Shown: positions 1-11,383 of the stretch, piece by piece
Position numbering within the stretch: position 1 is the first letter of the stretch
How the letters are laid out: the number at the start of each line of letters is the position of its first letter
DNA from: Branchinecta lynchi
Taxonomy: Eukaryota; Arthropoda; Branchiopoda; Anostraca; Branchinectidae
NCBI GenBank assembly: GCA_023053575.1
Contig: JAKZAP010000014.1
Coordinates: 9,672,001-9,736,000 of the forward strand
Direction of reading: 5' to 3'
DNA length: 64,000 nucleotides
The notes under the pieces: generated by a model
Seen by the model: the letters and a program-made list of their open reading frames with translations, nothing else
Databases searched by the model: none
What the model was told of the DNA's origin: nothing
Translations under genes and position numbers: made by a program

Positions 1-222
1 GGTCACATTCTGGACAGCTTAGCGCAGGGAGCTGTAACATGTACGGTCCGTGTCGGATTGCAAAGTGGTCATGTCTTTGTCTTTTGGACAACTTTCCGAA
101 CCGTCTGTCGCAAATCAAACAATGCGGAAGTAAACCGAGTTGCTCCACGTGTTCCTGTGTGAGGAATTTCCCGGGTCCGATCCGTAGTCTTGCTTTCAGC
201 TCAGCAAACTGTTCCCCGAGTC
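1..222 (-). CDS. Zinc-finger exon 9 of the array, truncated by the window edge
   Basis: The acceptor TTGTTCTATTGCAG leaves GA (Gly). The frame is open to base 1 and encodes LGEQFAELKARLRI, then QEHVEQLGLLPHC, finger 1 CLIC-14-H-4-H (RQRHDHF) and the CPEC of finger 2. The rest lies outside the window, so more array members may follow. A frameshift relative to exon 7 sits only upstream of the acceptor, in presumed intron. The plus-strand ORF over this stretch is a shadow. Confidence 0.75.
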
Positions 223-418
223 CTGCAATAGAACAAGGACTTCGTCAGTCAAGCAGCGCCACCCTTGGTTCAAGGTCAATCTCCTCAGTTCGCTTCACTC
301 CCAACCAGTGCTTTCAGAAAGTGCCCGTATCACTAAGTCCATCAACCTGCCTTTCGATCGTGGCTTAAACTCTTTAAATGGTACAGTTGCTTTGAATTTA
401 GCAGTTCTTCACGCACTT

Positions 419-727
419 CCCGATGAAAAATTTGTAGCATGTGTAGTAGTATGGTAGTAATACGAAAAATTTTCATCTAATACTACGTAATAACAAAGAA
501 TACTATCATTTAATGTGCCTCAGGCTGGTCCAATCTTATGTAGTATTATCCAGTAGCATCCTGTCTTGCCATAGTAGGATCCAGTCTTAGCTAATAGTAG
601 CATATAGTAGTATGCAGTAACACGGTAGCCTTGTAGTACGTAGAAGCATGTGGTAGCATCGTTAGTACTGCATGCTGCTTTTTCGTACTACTTCATAGTA
701 CAATTTTGAGATACATTTTTCATCGGG
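419..727. repeat. Terminal-inverted-repeat element, CCCGATGAAAAAT ends
   Basis: It starts CCCGATGAAAAAT and ends ATTTTTCATCGGG, 309 bp. The interior is rich in TAGTAGTATG-like and TAGTA motifs and has no ORF. About 53-bp direct copies of a segment containing TTTGAATTTAGCAGTTCTTC flank it on both sides (367-418 and 728-782). A relative lies at 36347-36697. Confidence 0.7.
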
Positions 728-1037
728 TTGAACTCTTTGAATGGTACAACTGCTTTGAATTTAGCAGTTCTTCGCGCACTTGTACTCTGGACAGCAGGGT
801 TAGGGTGATCCTTTTAGAATTTAGGGAATAGGGATCTATCCGATGATGGTTACCCGTTTGTACCTTATTCACTGCTTTGAAGTAACTTGTGGTGAGTAAA
901 TGACATATTTACAGCCACCTATTTACGTTCTGGCAGTCCTGCTTTCTTTTCACACTTGAGAGGGTTTAATTGTATCACAGTTTCTTTCAGTACTGCTAAC
1001 TGAGAGTTCACTTTGAGCGTAATGGTGGATCTTGTGA

Positions 1038-1339
1038 TCACTGCTCACTGTCTGTTCTGTTTTTTCCGTGTCGTCTTCTCATATGCATTTGCCGAGCATT
1101 TTGGCTGTGAGTAACATGATCACACTCTGGGCAGCGTAGCACAGGGAGATGTGACATGTACGATCCGTGCCGGATTGCAAAGTGGTCATACCTATGTCTT
1201 TTGGACAACCTTTCGAACCGCTTGCCGCAAATCAAGCAATACGGAAGTAAACCGAGCTGCTCCACGTGTTGCGGGGTTAGGAGACTTTGCCCCCCATTTC
1301 GTACTATTTCTTTCAGCTCAGCAAACTTTCCCCCGAGCC
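1038..1339 (-). CDS. Zinc-finger exon 8 of the array: paired C2H2 alternative 3' exon
   Basis: The acceptor CCTTCCATTGCAG leaves GG (Gly). There are 99 residues and a stop. It reads LGGKFAELKEIVRN, then PQHVEQLGLLPYC. Finger 1 is CLIC-14-H-4-H (RHRYDHF) and finger 2 is CPEC-12-H-4-H with HMRRRHGK. The stop follows the tail KNRTDSEQ. There is no ATG in the frame, so translation requires splicing to an upstream exon. It is closest to exon 9 at the left edge of the window. Confidence 0.82.
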
Positions 1340-1945
1340 CTGCAATGGAAGGACTTGTGTCAGTGAAGCAGCCCTTAGACTTGTTTCAAGATCTCCTCCA
1401 GTTCGCTGTTCGCCTCGCTCACGAACAGTGACTTTGATCACGGGATGAACGATTCCTTAGGGTTCGTCAGGCAGAACTCCTGGCAGTGTAGTCTGGACCC
1501 ACGCTAGAGCTTGGATAATTCTTCAAAAATGCGAGTGTTACTTTTCTTCTGGTTAATAACAGAGTCCTTGGACTTCCCGAGAGGTTTGAGATGTTTTAAA
1601 ACATTCCCGCTTCTAATGTTGTTTGCCTGGTACTTATTAAGCCGGCAACAACTTGGCCGGCAACAATTCTGTGTTCGAGTATTGAAATAAATTCTGTGTT
1701 CGAGCAGGCCTTCAATTCCACCACAGCGCTGCCAGCATAACTGATGCTTGGACAGACAACACTTCTGCATCAGTCGCCCTTTTCTTTGCTGCTTACATGA
1801 TTCTTGAATCACTGGCAACTGGCCCTTCACATCAATGGGGAGCACACAGTTACGCCATCTGAACCCTGACTTCTGATATCCTATGTAAACGGGAAATCGT
1901 AGTTTTGTTCAAGGGACGACAATGGCAATATCTGGGCGTAGCCTG

Positions 1946-2147
1946 TCAGAAGTTTCATAACAGATAACACAAGGAAGCGCAGTTTTAACAGACAATACTT
2001 GAGATGTAATCCACTGTGATTATGAAAACGCTGTGCGCCAAATGTATTGCATAACAAACATTGCCAGGAAGAGCCGAAAAACCGTCTGTTCTGTCTGTTG
2101 AAACTCCGCATCCTTGTGTTATCTGTTATGAAACTTTTGACAGTGTA
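1946..2147. repeat. Foldback element with ~48-bp inverted repeats
   Basis: The left arm CTGTCAGAAGTTTCATAACA... is the near-perfect reverse complement of the right arm ...TGTTATGAAACTTTTGACAG. The spacer is about 100 bp and non-coding. Confidence 0.75.
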
Positions 2148-2819
2148 GTCTTGGGACTATTTGTCTAATCGTGATCTGAGTTTCTTTACAAAGACGATGT
2201 TCAGCAAATGGTTGGACCCCTGAGCAATAGCCTATCGATTGTACTGTTATGAAACACATGAAGTATTTGTGTGGCGCTGTGGACACGTAGTTGACCTTCC
2301 CTATTCGCGTCATTTCAGAAAACGGAGAAATGAGCTGGTTCTGCGAGATCACTTTCCCCATTACACGAGAAAAGCTCAAAACGCAGGCCGAATAGCAGTG
2401 CAACAGAAATATTAAGAGGGCATGCCCGTATCCAGGAATTTATTTCGGGAGGGGTTTTGCCTTTCGGGGGGGGGGGGGGGGGGGGTGCCTGCTGGTCGGA
2501 CAAAAAAGTACAAAAAACACCGATCAGAGGGAAAAGCCTATACAAATTATTATTTTTGTATGTTTCGGAGGAGGGGGGGGGGGGGGGGCTTGTAAGAGGG
2601 TAAACTGAATTGGTCGAAAAATTTTGGGTTCCAAGATCGATGCTTTAAAGGACATTTTATTTCGTGTCTGTTCTGAACGTTCTGAGCGTCACCAGGAAGA
2701 GTATCTTCTTGGCCCCTATAGTATCCAGTTTTGCAGGAAGAGCAGACGACAGAAAGATAAGCTTGTAAAATTATATTATTATAACTTATCCTTTATTATA
2801 GCAATAATCTTCCTCGTTA
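2148..2819. other. Non-coding stretch with two long poly-G tracts
   Basis: Runs of about 20 and 19 G lie near 2466-2486 and 2571-2588. No ORF here has homology I recognise. The poly-G context resembles the interiors of the CAGGGGCG hAT-type elements elsewhere, but I found no ends. Confidence 0.5.
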
Positions 2820-3395
2820 TTTAAAGTTTAACTGAAAAGTCAACTTATTTTTGTATCATTAAACTGAATACAGTGCAATATTTGGATTGTGTTAAGAGAT
2901 GTTCCTATTTTTTCATTATTTGCTCAGTTCAGAATATCTACGGCAGTCCTCACAACGTAACTGAATACACTGCATTATTTGATTTTGTTAGGGGACTTCA
3001 TAATCTTTCACTATTTGCTGTAGTGTGACGTTTACAATATTTACGGCCATCCCTCACAACGCAAAGTTCTACTATGACGTAGGAGATTTGAATCTGAATA
3101 CAAAAGCGGCTTTTCAGTGGCGAGTGATAACTTGATTGTCCTATCTAACCCTTTTCGAAAGCTTTATAGTCACGTTTGTCAACTGCCTGCAATTGTAAGC
3201 TGCTGACGGAGGCTTGTCTCCTAAGTATAACGAGCAGAGCGCCATCTATATTTCTTCGAAGCCGACTCACCCGATGAAATTTGTCAAAATATTCTATAAA
3301 GTTACAAGCGTAGTAACATCCACCAGTGACTGATGACTCTGCATGGTACTATATCATGATTGGATGCTACTTGACCCTACTGCTTAAAGGGCTCC
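2820..3395. repeat. TTTAAAGTTTAAC-family element, diverged copy
   Basis: It begins TTTAAAGTTTAACTGAAAAG. The interior (ACTGAATACA-TGCA, TCACAACG) is related in reverse orientation to 16484-16874. The right end is uncertain. Confidence 0.5.
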
Positions 3396-3776
3396 TCGCA
3401 CTCTTTCCTTTAAAATAATCGAATACTTTAAGGCTAGGTCCTGTTTTCAGAAAATACACGCTGTTTGGTTGTTTAAGCCTTTTTCGAGTCCCTTTGATTA
3501 CAGCAGCAACAGGTAAAAATTTACACATCAGTTTTTTTCTGACGGAAAAGCTTCTCATAAACATCCGGCAACAGCGTCATACGGATCAAAGGAAATAAAA
3601 CCAGACACAGCAAGCAAGACAATCAGTAAGGTTTTGTTTGGGGGGGGGGAATGTACCGTACGAAATTGGGGTCTCCGGGGTTTAAGAACGGGTGGAGCGA
3701 TTACAGATGTAGGTAACAATGGCATTATAGGTCCTTTAAGGCAACGCCAAACTGAACCACAGTTAAATGGAACCAT

Positions 3777-4104
3777 AGTTGCGTTTTTGCAGATAGCATG
3801 GTATCTGTTACCACGGTAACTGGATCTGCAATTATTCGTTTTTGCAGTTACCGTGGTATCTGATATACGGTTGCTCTGCAAAAACGACAATTAAAGAAAA
3901 ACTGGTATTCATTCACATCACAAAGTGCCAAACTTCTTTCCCACCAATTTGACAAAAATTGATGAAAGTGAGACGGCTTTTTTCAGATACCACGATCAGT
4001 TACCACGGTCGGACATACCACGATAACTGGCGAGATACCACGATAACTGCAAAAACGCCTTTTGACCGTGGTATCGGATACCATATTATCTGCAAAACGC
4101 AACT
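3777..4104. mobile_element. Palindrome-rich MITE, AGTTGCGTTTTTGCAG ends, 3-bp TSD
   Basis: It has AGTTGCG...CGCAACT ends with CAT on both sides (3774-3776 and 4105-4107). The interior consists of GGTATCTG/CAGATACC and GGTAACTG/CAGTTACC blocks in both orientations, separated by a non-palindromic centre. There is no ORF. Confidence 0.85.
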
Positions 4105-4809
4105 CATGTCATACTATATACAACAAATCACTATATACTACTTATTCACGGCGAAGTTTTAGCCTACCATACAACTACAACGGCTACAGAGCTCTCACTT
4201 GGACGACGAAATAGAGGACATTTTTAGGGGGGGGGGGGGAGGGAGTGCAGCGAAGCACGCACCATGGGCGTACGTTTTTTCGAAGCTGTGTCGCTTCTGG
4301 TCGAACCTGAAGACACTGATGAAGCGAAAGGGGCCTCAAGAAAGATCTGTCGAATGCTCGAAAGTGCAAATTAAGGTAATAACAACGAACAGCACATCGT
4401 CGGCACTTGTAGGATGAAATCCTATTCGGAGGAAGTCCATCCATAAAATTTTCAGTTTTATTCAGAAAAAAATGAAGAAAGCAAATGGGTAGGCCTACTC
4501 TGACAAACTAGAATAACTACACATCAGACTTGAAATTATTTATGTTCCATCATTGATTCGATTCGAATTATATACGAGAATTCTTTGTATTTTTCTACAA
4601 TTATTTCTTCCTACCCGCATTCACTTTTCTTATACTTGTTCATACTCTTGATTTAGCCCGGGGTAGTGGTGCCAGGTAGTAGGCTCTTGTCCCATTTCTA
4701 CCGGATCATGCTTGGATTTAACGTAGCGTCGATGGGTGCCGTATTGACACGGCCCTTGATCTTGTTCAGGAAACTGGTACGTAATCCTCGCCCATGCAGT
4801 CAAAGAAAC

Positions 4810-5183
4810 TTAGTTCCATACTGCACCTTTCGTACCACATTTCAGTGTAGGCTTGAGAGCGGTTGTCCTGGTACGTTTTCCTTTTTTTGTCTTTCCATGC
4901 TTCAAGCTCATATGCTTTCGGAGAGCATCATAGCTGATTGTCACATAGCCACAATCTCGGCAATGCAGTTTATTGAATTCCGCCATGTAGGATCTGTGCT
5001 TAACCGTAAGATGGTCGTGTCTTTGTGATTTTGAGAACCTTTTTAAGAACCTCTTTCCACAAATGAGACAAGTAGGAAGTGAACTTAATTGCTCCACGTG
5101 TTTCGAGGTAAGGATGTTCTGAGCTTGGCCTGTCTGAGCGATTCGTACAATTTCCTTCAGATCAGCAATGTCTTCTGCGAGCC
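4810..5183 (-). CDS. Zinc-finger exon 7 of the array: paired C2H2 alternative 3' exon
   Basis: The acceptor CTTCTATTGCAG leaves GG (Gly). There are 123 residues and a stop. It contains LAEDIADLKEIVRIA, KHVEQL, finger 1 CLIC-15-H-4-H (QRHDHL) and finger 2 CRDC-12-H-4-H. The basic tail is KTKKGKRTR. It is very similar to exon 6 in both exon and flanks (4.74-6.0 kb against 6.85-7.9 kb), so the pair arose by a recent duplication of about 2.1 kb. The C-terminal tail is longer than in exon 6 because the stop positions differ. Confidence 0.83.
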
Positions 5184-5577
5184 CTGCAATAGAAGGACTT
5201 TCTTCAGTCAAGGAGCGCCTCACTTTGAGGTGTCCTCGCTCTGCATCGCTGTTGCTTTACTTCACAAAACTCTGTTTAGCGCTATGTCGTGGTAATTCGT
5301 GGAATTCTAGGCGGGCGGGCAGCTTCTTGGTACCTTACGATTATGTCACCGAGAGTGATTGTTTCCTTCGGTAATAGTATCAAAATCCTTTGGAGTTTTC
5401 TATCAGCTTGTACGTCAACCTTACTAACATTTTGAATGCCTTACTTCATTTTAATTTCCTTTGCCCGAATTCTGTCACGACGGGGTTATACAGGTTTGCT
5501 TTCTGAAAACAGTTATTATTGTACAACACATGTCAAAGCAGAACGGGTCAAAGTTAAAAGAAATTCAGCAACACAAT

Positions 5578-5911
5578 AATTGCGTTTTTGCAGTTATCGT
5601 GGTATCTGGCCAGTTATCATGGTATCTAATATTCAGATACCATGGTCCGACCGTGGTAACTGATCGTGCTATCTGAAAAAGTCATCTAACTTTCATCAAT
5701 TTGTGTCAAATTGGTCGGAAAGAAGTTTGGCACTTAGTGATGTAACTCTATATCAGTTTTTCTTTTGGGATGATTTCGAAAAGCGCAATTTGGGCAATTG
5801 TCGTTTTTGCAGAGCAACCGTATATCAGATACCACGGAAACTGCAAAGACGACTAATTACCAATCCAGTTACTGTGGTAACAGATACCATGGTATCTGCA
5901 AAAACGCAACT
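5578..5911. mobile_element. Palindrome-rich MITE, second copy, with paralogous empty site
   Basis: It starts AATTGCG and ends CGCAACT, flanked by AAT (5575-5577 and 5912-5914). The duplicated paralogous region at 7774-7784 reads ACAATAAAAAGG and lacks the element, so the insertion followed the duplication. Confidence 0.9.
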
Positions 5912-6084
5912 AATAAAAGGAATAGAAGCACAAGTAGGCTAACTGGCGTACTGACATCGCTACGGGTTCTGACAGAAGTGAATCCTGCGCAGAATAGCGA
6001 AAAGTTTATCCCATCGAGACGATCCTCGCTACACTGTAAACAAAAATCTTGCAGTATCTGCTACTGGGATCAATCTTGTCTCTA

Positions 6085-6200
6085 AAAAAAATAATCTTAT
6101 CTCTAATTCGGATTAATATTATCTTAGTAGAGAAAAGATTCATCTCAGTAGAAAATACTGCAGTTAACTTTAATCTTACTCGGAGAAACTTTTTACAGTG
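6085..6200. repeat. Inverted-repeat fragment, GCTACTGGGATCAATCTTGTCT family
   Basis: It matches 35142-35300. Both have CTACTGGGATCAATCTTGTC at one side and AAGATT..ATC..CAGTAG at the other, an imperfect palindrome, followed by ACTGCAGTTAACTTTAATC. Confidence 0.6.
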
Positions 6201-6943
6201 CAGAACACTTGAGATTCGTTTCTAGCAGAACCTAGCTTTACAACCTATCAATTTTTCTTCCAGTATAAATGCAGTTCACGCTACTGACGCTTTACCATCA
6301 GGTTTCTCTTCTGAAGGGTAATGGTCCTCCAACGCAAAGACACACTCTAGAAAGCTAACTCTCTCAAACTCATATCTAATTTCCAAGCTCGATACAACTG
6401 ATATTCACTGTTTTGCGTGTAGACTCCTAGAAGCCATCACCCAGACTCACTATAATCTTGGACTGGGACTTCTTGTTTCTTCAGAAACCCTTTTTCCGAA
6501 CCTTGTCGTTATGACGCAGAATGTTACGGAAACGATCGCTAAGGCACACTCCTCACCAAGATTGGTCTCTCGTTCTTGTGGGGATGCTGTTAGTTGTTAT
6601 GGGAAACTAAATTCAGTATGATAAAAGGTTGCTTTGTACAGGATCTACCAAGCATGCTGGGCAATCCCTCTGCAGACAGTTAGATAATTTCCTTGAGGTA
6701 ACATATGGAGGGGTCTGGATCCGCTATAGCTTTAGCACTGGCTCGTCTTCAACTAAAGCCTGTCCAGTTATCATCAGGGCGACAGTAACAGTACCAGTAA
6801 CAATGTAATAACAGTACCAGTAACAGTAACAATGGCTAGAACGCCGTATTGGCCAGACCTTGATCTTGTTCAAGAAACTGGTACGTAATCCACGTCCATG
6901 CACTCCAAGAAACTTAGTTCCGTACTGCATCTTCCGTACCACG

Positions 6944-7287
6944 TCACACTTTAGGCTTGAGAGCGGGCGTCCTGGTACATTTTCTTTTTTTTGTCTTTCC
7001 ATGCCTGCGCTTCGTATGCTTTTGGAGAGCATTATAGCTGATTGTCACATAGCCACAATCTCGGCAATGCAGTTTATTGAGTTCCGCCATGTAGGATCTG
7101 TGGCTAATCGTGAGGTGGTCGCGTCTCTGTGTTTTTGAGAACCTTTGTGTGAACGTCTTTCCACAAATGAGACAAGCAGGAAGTAAAATTAATTGCTCCA
7201 TGTGTTTCGAAGTAAGGATGCTCTGCGTTTTGCCTATCATAGCAATTCGTACAGTTTCCTTCAGATCAGCAAAGTCTTCTGCGAGTC
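6944..7287 (-). CDS. Zinc-finger exon 6 of the array: paired C2H2 alternative 3' exon
   Basis: The acceptor TTCTGTTGCAG leaves GA (Gly). There are 113 residues and a stop. It reads LAEDFADLKETVRIA, then KHMEQL. Finger 1 is CLIC-15-H-4-H with QRRDHL, and finger 2 is CRDC-12-H-4-H, followed by a strongly basic tail (KTKKRK). It is a close paralogue of exon 7, about 2.1 kb away. The frame is also open upstream of the acceptor to about 7430 without any ATG. Exon 7 has an in-frame TAA at the matching upstream point, supporting the view that this upstream stretch is not coding. Confidence 0.83.
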
Positions 7288-8291
7288 CTGCAACAGAATG
7301 CCTTTCTTCAGTCAAGGAACGTCTCGTTTTGAGCTGTCCTCGCTCTGCACCGCTGTTGCTTTCCTTGAAAAAACTCTGTTTAGCGCTATGTGGTGGTAAT
7401 TCTTGGAATTCTAGAAAGCGGGCGGACTAAGTACGTATTTGCCCTCTTTGCCATGTTGACGGAGATAGTCTGGATCATTTTCTTTTCAGGTGCCCGGTCA
7501 GAAGCTTTCGTATTTCAGGGGAGATTACTTTGTGGAAATGGCGGGCAGCTTCTTGATACCTTACGATTACGTCATCAAGAGTGACTGTTTCCTTCGGTAA
7601 TAGTATCAAAATCCTTTGAGTTTTTCTATCAACTTGTAGGTGAACCTTACTAATATTTCGAATGCCTTACATCATTTTTATTTCCTTCGCCCTAATTCTG
7701 TCACGATATCGACGCGACATTATTATTGTATAGCACGTGCAAAACGTGTCAAGGTTAAAGGAAATTCAGCGAAACAATAAAAAGGATAGACGCACAAGTA
7801 ATTGGCGTACTGACATCGCTACGGGTTCTGACAGAAGTGAATAGCGAAAAGTGTATCCCATCCAGGCGATTATCGCTAGAACACTAGATTCGCTTTCTAT
7901 CAGAACGTACCTTTATAACCTATCGCTTTTGCTTCCTGTAGATACAGTAAACGCTCTGCTAGTTGGTAGCTACCGCTACTGACGTTTTTACCATTAGGTT
8001 TCCCTTCTTCTGAATGGTACTGATCGTCCAACGCAAAGAAACACCAAAGAAAGCTAACCAGAAAACTAGACTCTCTCAAACTCACATCTAATTTCCGAAT
8101 TCGATACAGCTGATATCCACTGCTTTGCGTGTACACTCCTAGACGCAATCACCCAGAATCGCTTGATCGTCCAACGCCAAGAAACACCAAAGAAAGCTAA
8201 CCAGAAAACTAGACTCTCTCAAACTCACATCTAATTTCCAAACTCGATATAACTGATTTTCACTGTTTTGCGTGTACACTCCTAGACGCAA

Positions 8292-8632
8292 TCACCCAGA
8301 GTCGCTATAGTCTTGGACTGGGAGTTCTTGTTTCTTCAGAAACCCTTTTTTTCGATGTGTGCGAGCCTGGTGAGTATACAGTGCACTATTTGTTTTGGCA
8401 AAATATCTACACATCGGCATGTCACACGGAAAAATTTCACTTTCTAACACCAATTCTTGATGTTCCACCACATAGTGGTCAGTCCGTCTTTGCCGAGAGT
8501 GTTTTGGCATTTCTTTGCTGCAAATTAGGCAGACCTTCACGGACGCGAGAATTGCCAAGTGTTTCGGTTCCAGGACTCGTCTTTTCGTTTCTTGGCCTTC
8601 GGCGATTAGCATCTCTAGGTCGGAGAGAGTGC
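8292..8632 (-). CDS. Zinc-finger exon 5 of the array: paired C2H2 alternative 3' exon
   Basis: The acceptor TTATGTGTTCCAG leaves GC (Gly). There are 112 residues and a stop. It contains LEMLIAEGQETK and PKHLAIL, then finger 1 CLIC-14-H-4-H with RRTDHY. Finger 2 is unusual: C-4-C (CDMPMC), then 12 residues and H-4-H. The tail is KKGFLKKQELPVQDYSDSG. Part of its 3' end is repeated at about 6440-6490 without the fingers, a remnant of another duplicated unit. The ATG within LEM is unlikely to be a true start, because the same segment is internal in exon 4. Confidence 0.8.
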
Positions 8633-9534
8633 CTGGAACACATAATTGCTATTGAGGTAACTTTAATTTCTTTCTAGTCTCAAGTCTTTCCTCTTAGCTT
8701 CGAAGAGGCAAACAGTGCTGGGGATTCCAGTAACGCACTCTAACGTTGTCGTTCTGATGCAGAAAGTTTGATCGTGCAAAACGGATACGTCAGCTTAATT
8801 TTTATTGGAGCTATATTTCGGCAGTCAGCTAAAGCTGAAGGAAGAAGATGCCGACTGTTACGGAAACGAACGCTAAGGAATGCACAAGAGGGGTGTGACT
8901 CCTCCCCTAGATTGGTCTCTCGTTCTTGTGAGGATGTTGTTAGTTTTGATGGGAAACTACATTCAGTATGATAAGAGGTTGCCTTGTACGTAGGATCTAC
9001 CAAGCATGTTGGGTAATCCCTCTGCAGACAGCCAGATAATTTCCTTGAGGTAACATATGGAGGGTCTGGATCCGCTGTAACTTTAGCACTGGCTCGTCTT
9101 CAACCAAAGCTTGTCCAGCGATCATCAGGAACCCAGTAACAGATATGTCTCTGTTCACTTCAGCCTGTTCCTTCGTGCGGCCGAGTTCCTTAACTACAGC
9201 GTCACACTTTCGCAAGGAGATTCATGCAATTTAATCCTTTGCTGGTAGCCAGAGTTTCCTTTCTAGGTTTCCGCGACGCCGGGATCAAAACTTATGCCAT
9301 TACCATAATGAAGAATTAGTAGTGGCGTGTACGTAACTCTTTTACCCCAAAATGACTGGAAAACATATTTTAAACAACGGCTCAAAACGGAAAAGCCAGC
9401 CCGGATGGCGAGGGCTCTTGTCAAGAAGGGCCGAAATATCGCTGATGAACATCCTCGCTGACTTTTTCTGTTTTCAGCTCTGTTTTGAGCCGTTGTCTAA
9501 TATATAATATTTTTTTATTTCATCAAATATTCTA

Positions 9535-9673
9535 TACAACGGATACGTCAGCTGCGTTTTTTCATCAGCGATATTTCGGCCCTTCGGCAAGTTCGAAATA
9601 TCGCTGATGAAGAATTCTTGGCAAGGGTCGAAATATCGCTGATGAAGAATCGTAGCTGACGTATCCGTTGTAT
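9535..9673. repeat. Foldback element, ACAACGGATACGTCAGC family
   Basis: The arms TACAACGGATACGTCAGC and GCTGACGTATCCGTTGTA enclose repeated ATATCGCTGATGAAGAA motifs. It is non-coding. Confidence 0.75.
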
Positions 9674-10279
9674 ACATTATTTGAATATTTGTATTTCATC
9701 ATTTACGAAATCTAGCTCTTCTCTCATTTTTCATATTTCTCGCTCATTTTTTTCTACGTAGGATATGAAAAGGATTGGGAATTTTCGCGCCCGCTTTCGC
9801 TTAAACACTAGTTCTTCTGAAACACTGCTACTGGATTATCGGCTGCGTTATATATGATACGGTAGAGCATGTGAATAGGATATACTGTGGCCAAAAACCG
9901 TGTCTAACCGATTATTGACGCCAAGACCTATGATATGTTGTTTTTGGCTATTCACAAGGGCTTTCCAGTCGCATGGTTACTCAGAATTCTTCTTCCTTCT
10001 TTACGAATCCCTTGGTTTCCCGCTGGACGACGCCCGATGAAGAAAAACTAGACGGTGCTCTGTACGTTTAACTTTGGTCAGAAAGAAAATTCATTTCGTC
10101 ATACTTAAAATTAAGCAAAACAGATTCCCATGAATGAAGTACCGTACCTACTCTTAGAAAAAAAAAAGGCGCTCTTGAGCTCCACGTTAAACAAAGGTGA
10201 CCCTAAATAAACGAGACGAGGATCGCTCTATTTAAATGTAGATGGTGCATGGCTCTTTCGACTGGCTAAGTAATGAACT

Positions 10280-10766
10280 CTTAAAGTTTAACCGAAAAGG
10301 GCTAGGATACGACAGTCTAGTTACCCATCACTTGTTCGCTTAAATAATCTTGAAAACCCGATGAAAAAGCGTTAGTTTGTTTTTCTGATATTTCCAAATA
10401 ATCGATTATCCCATTGTGCTTGCCGCTCTTCCCGTTTTTGTGATATCTCTATGTTGCCTGGAACATTTGGCAACAACACCAGCAGCAAACGAGTAAATAA
10501 ATTGTGTATCAAATAAACAAAGAAGTGTCTGCAGTCTGCAGTGCCAAAAACTAGTGCTAGCTAGTGAGGTGTCTTGTGTAGTGATAGTTTAGTGATTTTC
10601 ACGGGCGAATTGTGGACGGATTCACCATGGGAAAGCGTCCACATTCCCAACGTCTCTACTAAAGACTACTGTGGACAGAATGAAAATCCCCAATAGGTGT
10701 TGTAATAATTCAATGTATTTGAATCTAAGATGTAAAAATAAGTTGCCTGTTCAGTTAAACTTTAAG
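10280..10766. mobile_element. TTAAAGTTTAAC-family inverted-repeat element, copy A
   Basis: It has CTTAAAGTTTAACCGAA...TTCAGTTAAACTTTAAG ends, 487 bp and no ORF. It is almost identical to the reverse complement of 44325-44812, so both moved recently. Confidence 0.8.
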
Positions 10767-10806
10767 TATTCCTTCTTGCCAAGCTGACTGCAGATCCTAT
10801 CATGGC

Positions 10807-10941
10807 GCTAAAGGGAAATCGGCTGAGATTTATTCCAGCGGTGTCGTTTGCGTGTTCGTTTTTCTAACTACCCCCTGGACAGGGCACTTGCAAAGAATGG
10901 TTGAGGTACTATCGTGAGAATAAATCTCAGCCGAATTTAGC
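10807..10941. repeat. Inverted-repeat element beside the hAT insertion
   Basis: It has GCTAAAGGGAAATCGGCTGAG...CTCAGCCGAATTTAG ends with AGATTTATTC continuing the arm. It is about 135 bp. Confidence 0.65.
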
Positions 10942-11383
10942 TCCAAACAGGGGTGGCCCGAAGCACTCAGGCCAGGGGGGGTGAGGCCCTCATTTCAACG
11001 ACTCCTGGATCGTAATATACGACTCGCAGGTACCAACAAAAATGAACTGTTGCGACTACGCGGCAATGGCACACATTCCCCACCAACAAATAATAGAGCT
11101 GGTGTAAAACTAGCTGCAATGCATCAGCTGAAATTATTCTTGTAATCAAAACTTTCGCTAAAGAGGAAAGCTTTCAACGCATGTACCTGGGACAAATTAC
11201 AGCAAGCGCCGCATGCGATTTTTTTTGTTTAATCTGCCTTTGTCTAGAAAGATTCTAGCCAGCTTTTAATGTATTTCAAATTTATAAAGTTCCAAGCCTA
11301 ATCGCCAAGTAAATGACACACCGTTCCTCTAAATAGAGAATACTATGAAATGTGACACAGGCGAAATTTTGTGAAACGCCGAG

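Larger units (their letters stand above)
4741..7900. repeat. Tandem genomic duplication carrying zinc-finger exons 7 and 6
   Basis: About 4.74-6.0 kb and 6.85-7.9 kb align from the 3' flank through the exon and upstream flank. Shared markers include GACATCGCTACGGGTTCTGACA (5953 and 7809). The period is about 2.1 kb once the MITE at 5578-5911 is discounted. Confidence 0.8.
6230..9120. repeat. Further duplicated segments in the zinc-finger array
   Basis: A block with AGAAACACCAAAGAAAGC and TCTCTCAAACTCA occurs near 6320-6420, 8020-8160 and 8165-8290. A block with TCTGCAGACAG..TAGATAATTTCC occurs at about 6650-6770 and 8995-9120. The order suggests repeated unequal exchange. Confidence 0.7.

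Noticed and set aside
4666..5028. Plus-strand ORFs over the zinc-finger exons (also at 39-368, 1156-1431, 6860-7138, 7110-7430, 8357-8677)
   Set aside because: They are antisense shadows of the zinc-finger exons. Their mutual similarity only reflects the paralogy of the minus-strand exons.
5184..5330. In-frame TAA and frame changes upstream of zinc-finger exons 7, 3 and 9 as proof that they are pseudogenes
   Set aside because: All these defects lie upstream of the conserved acceptors, in presumed intron. The exons themselves are open.
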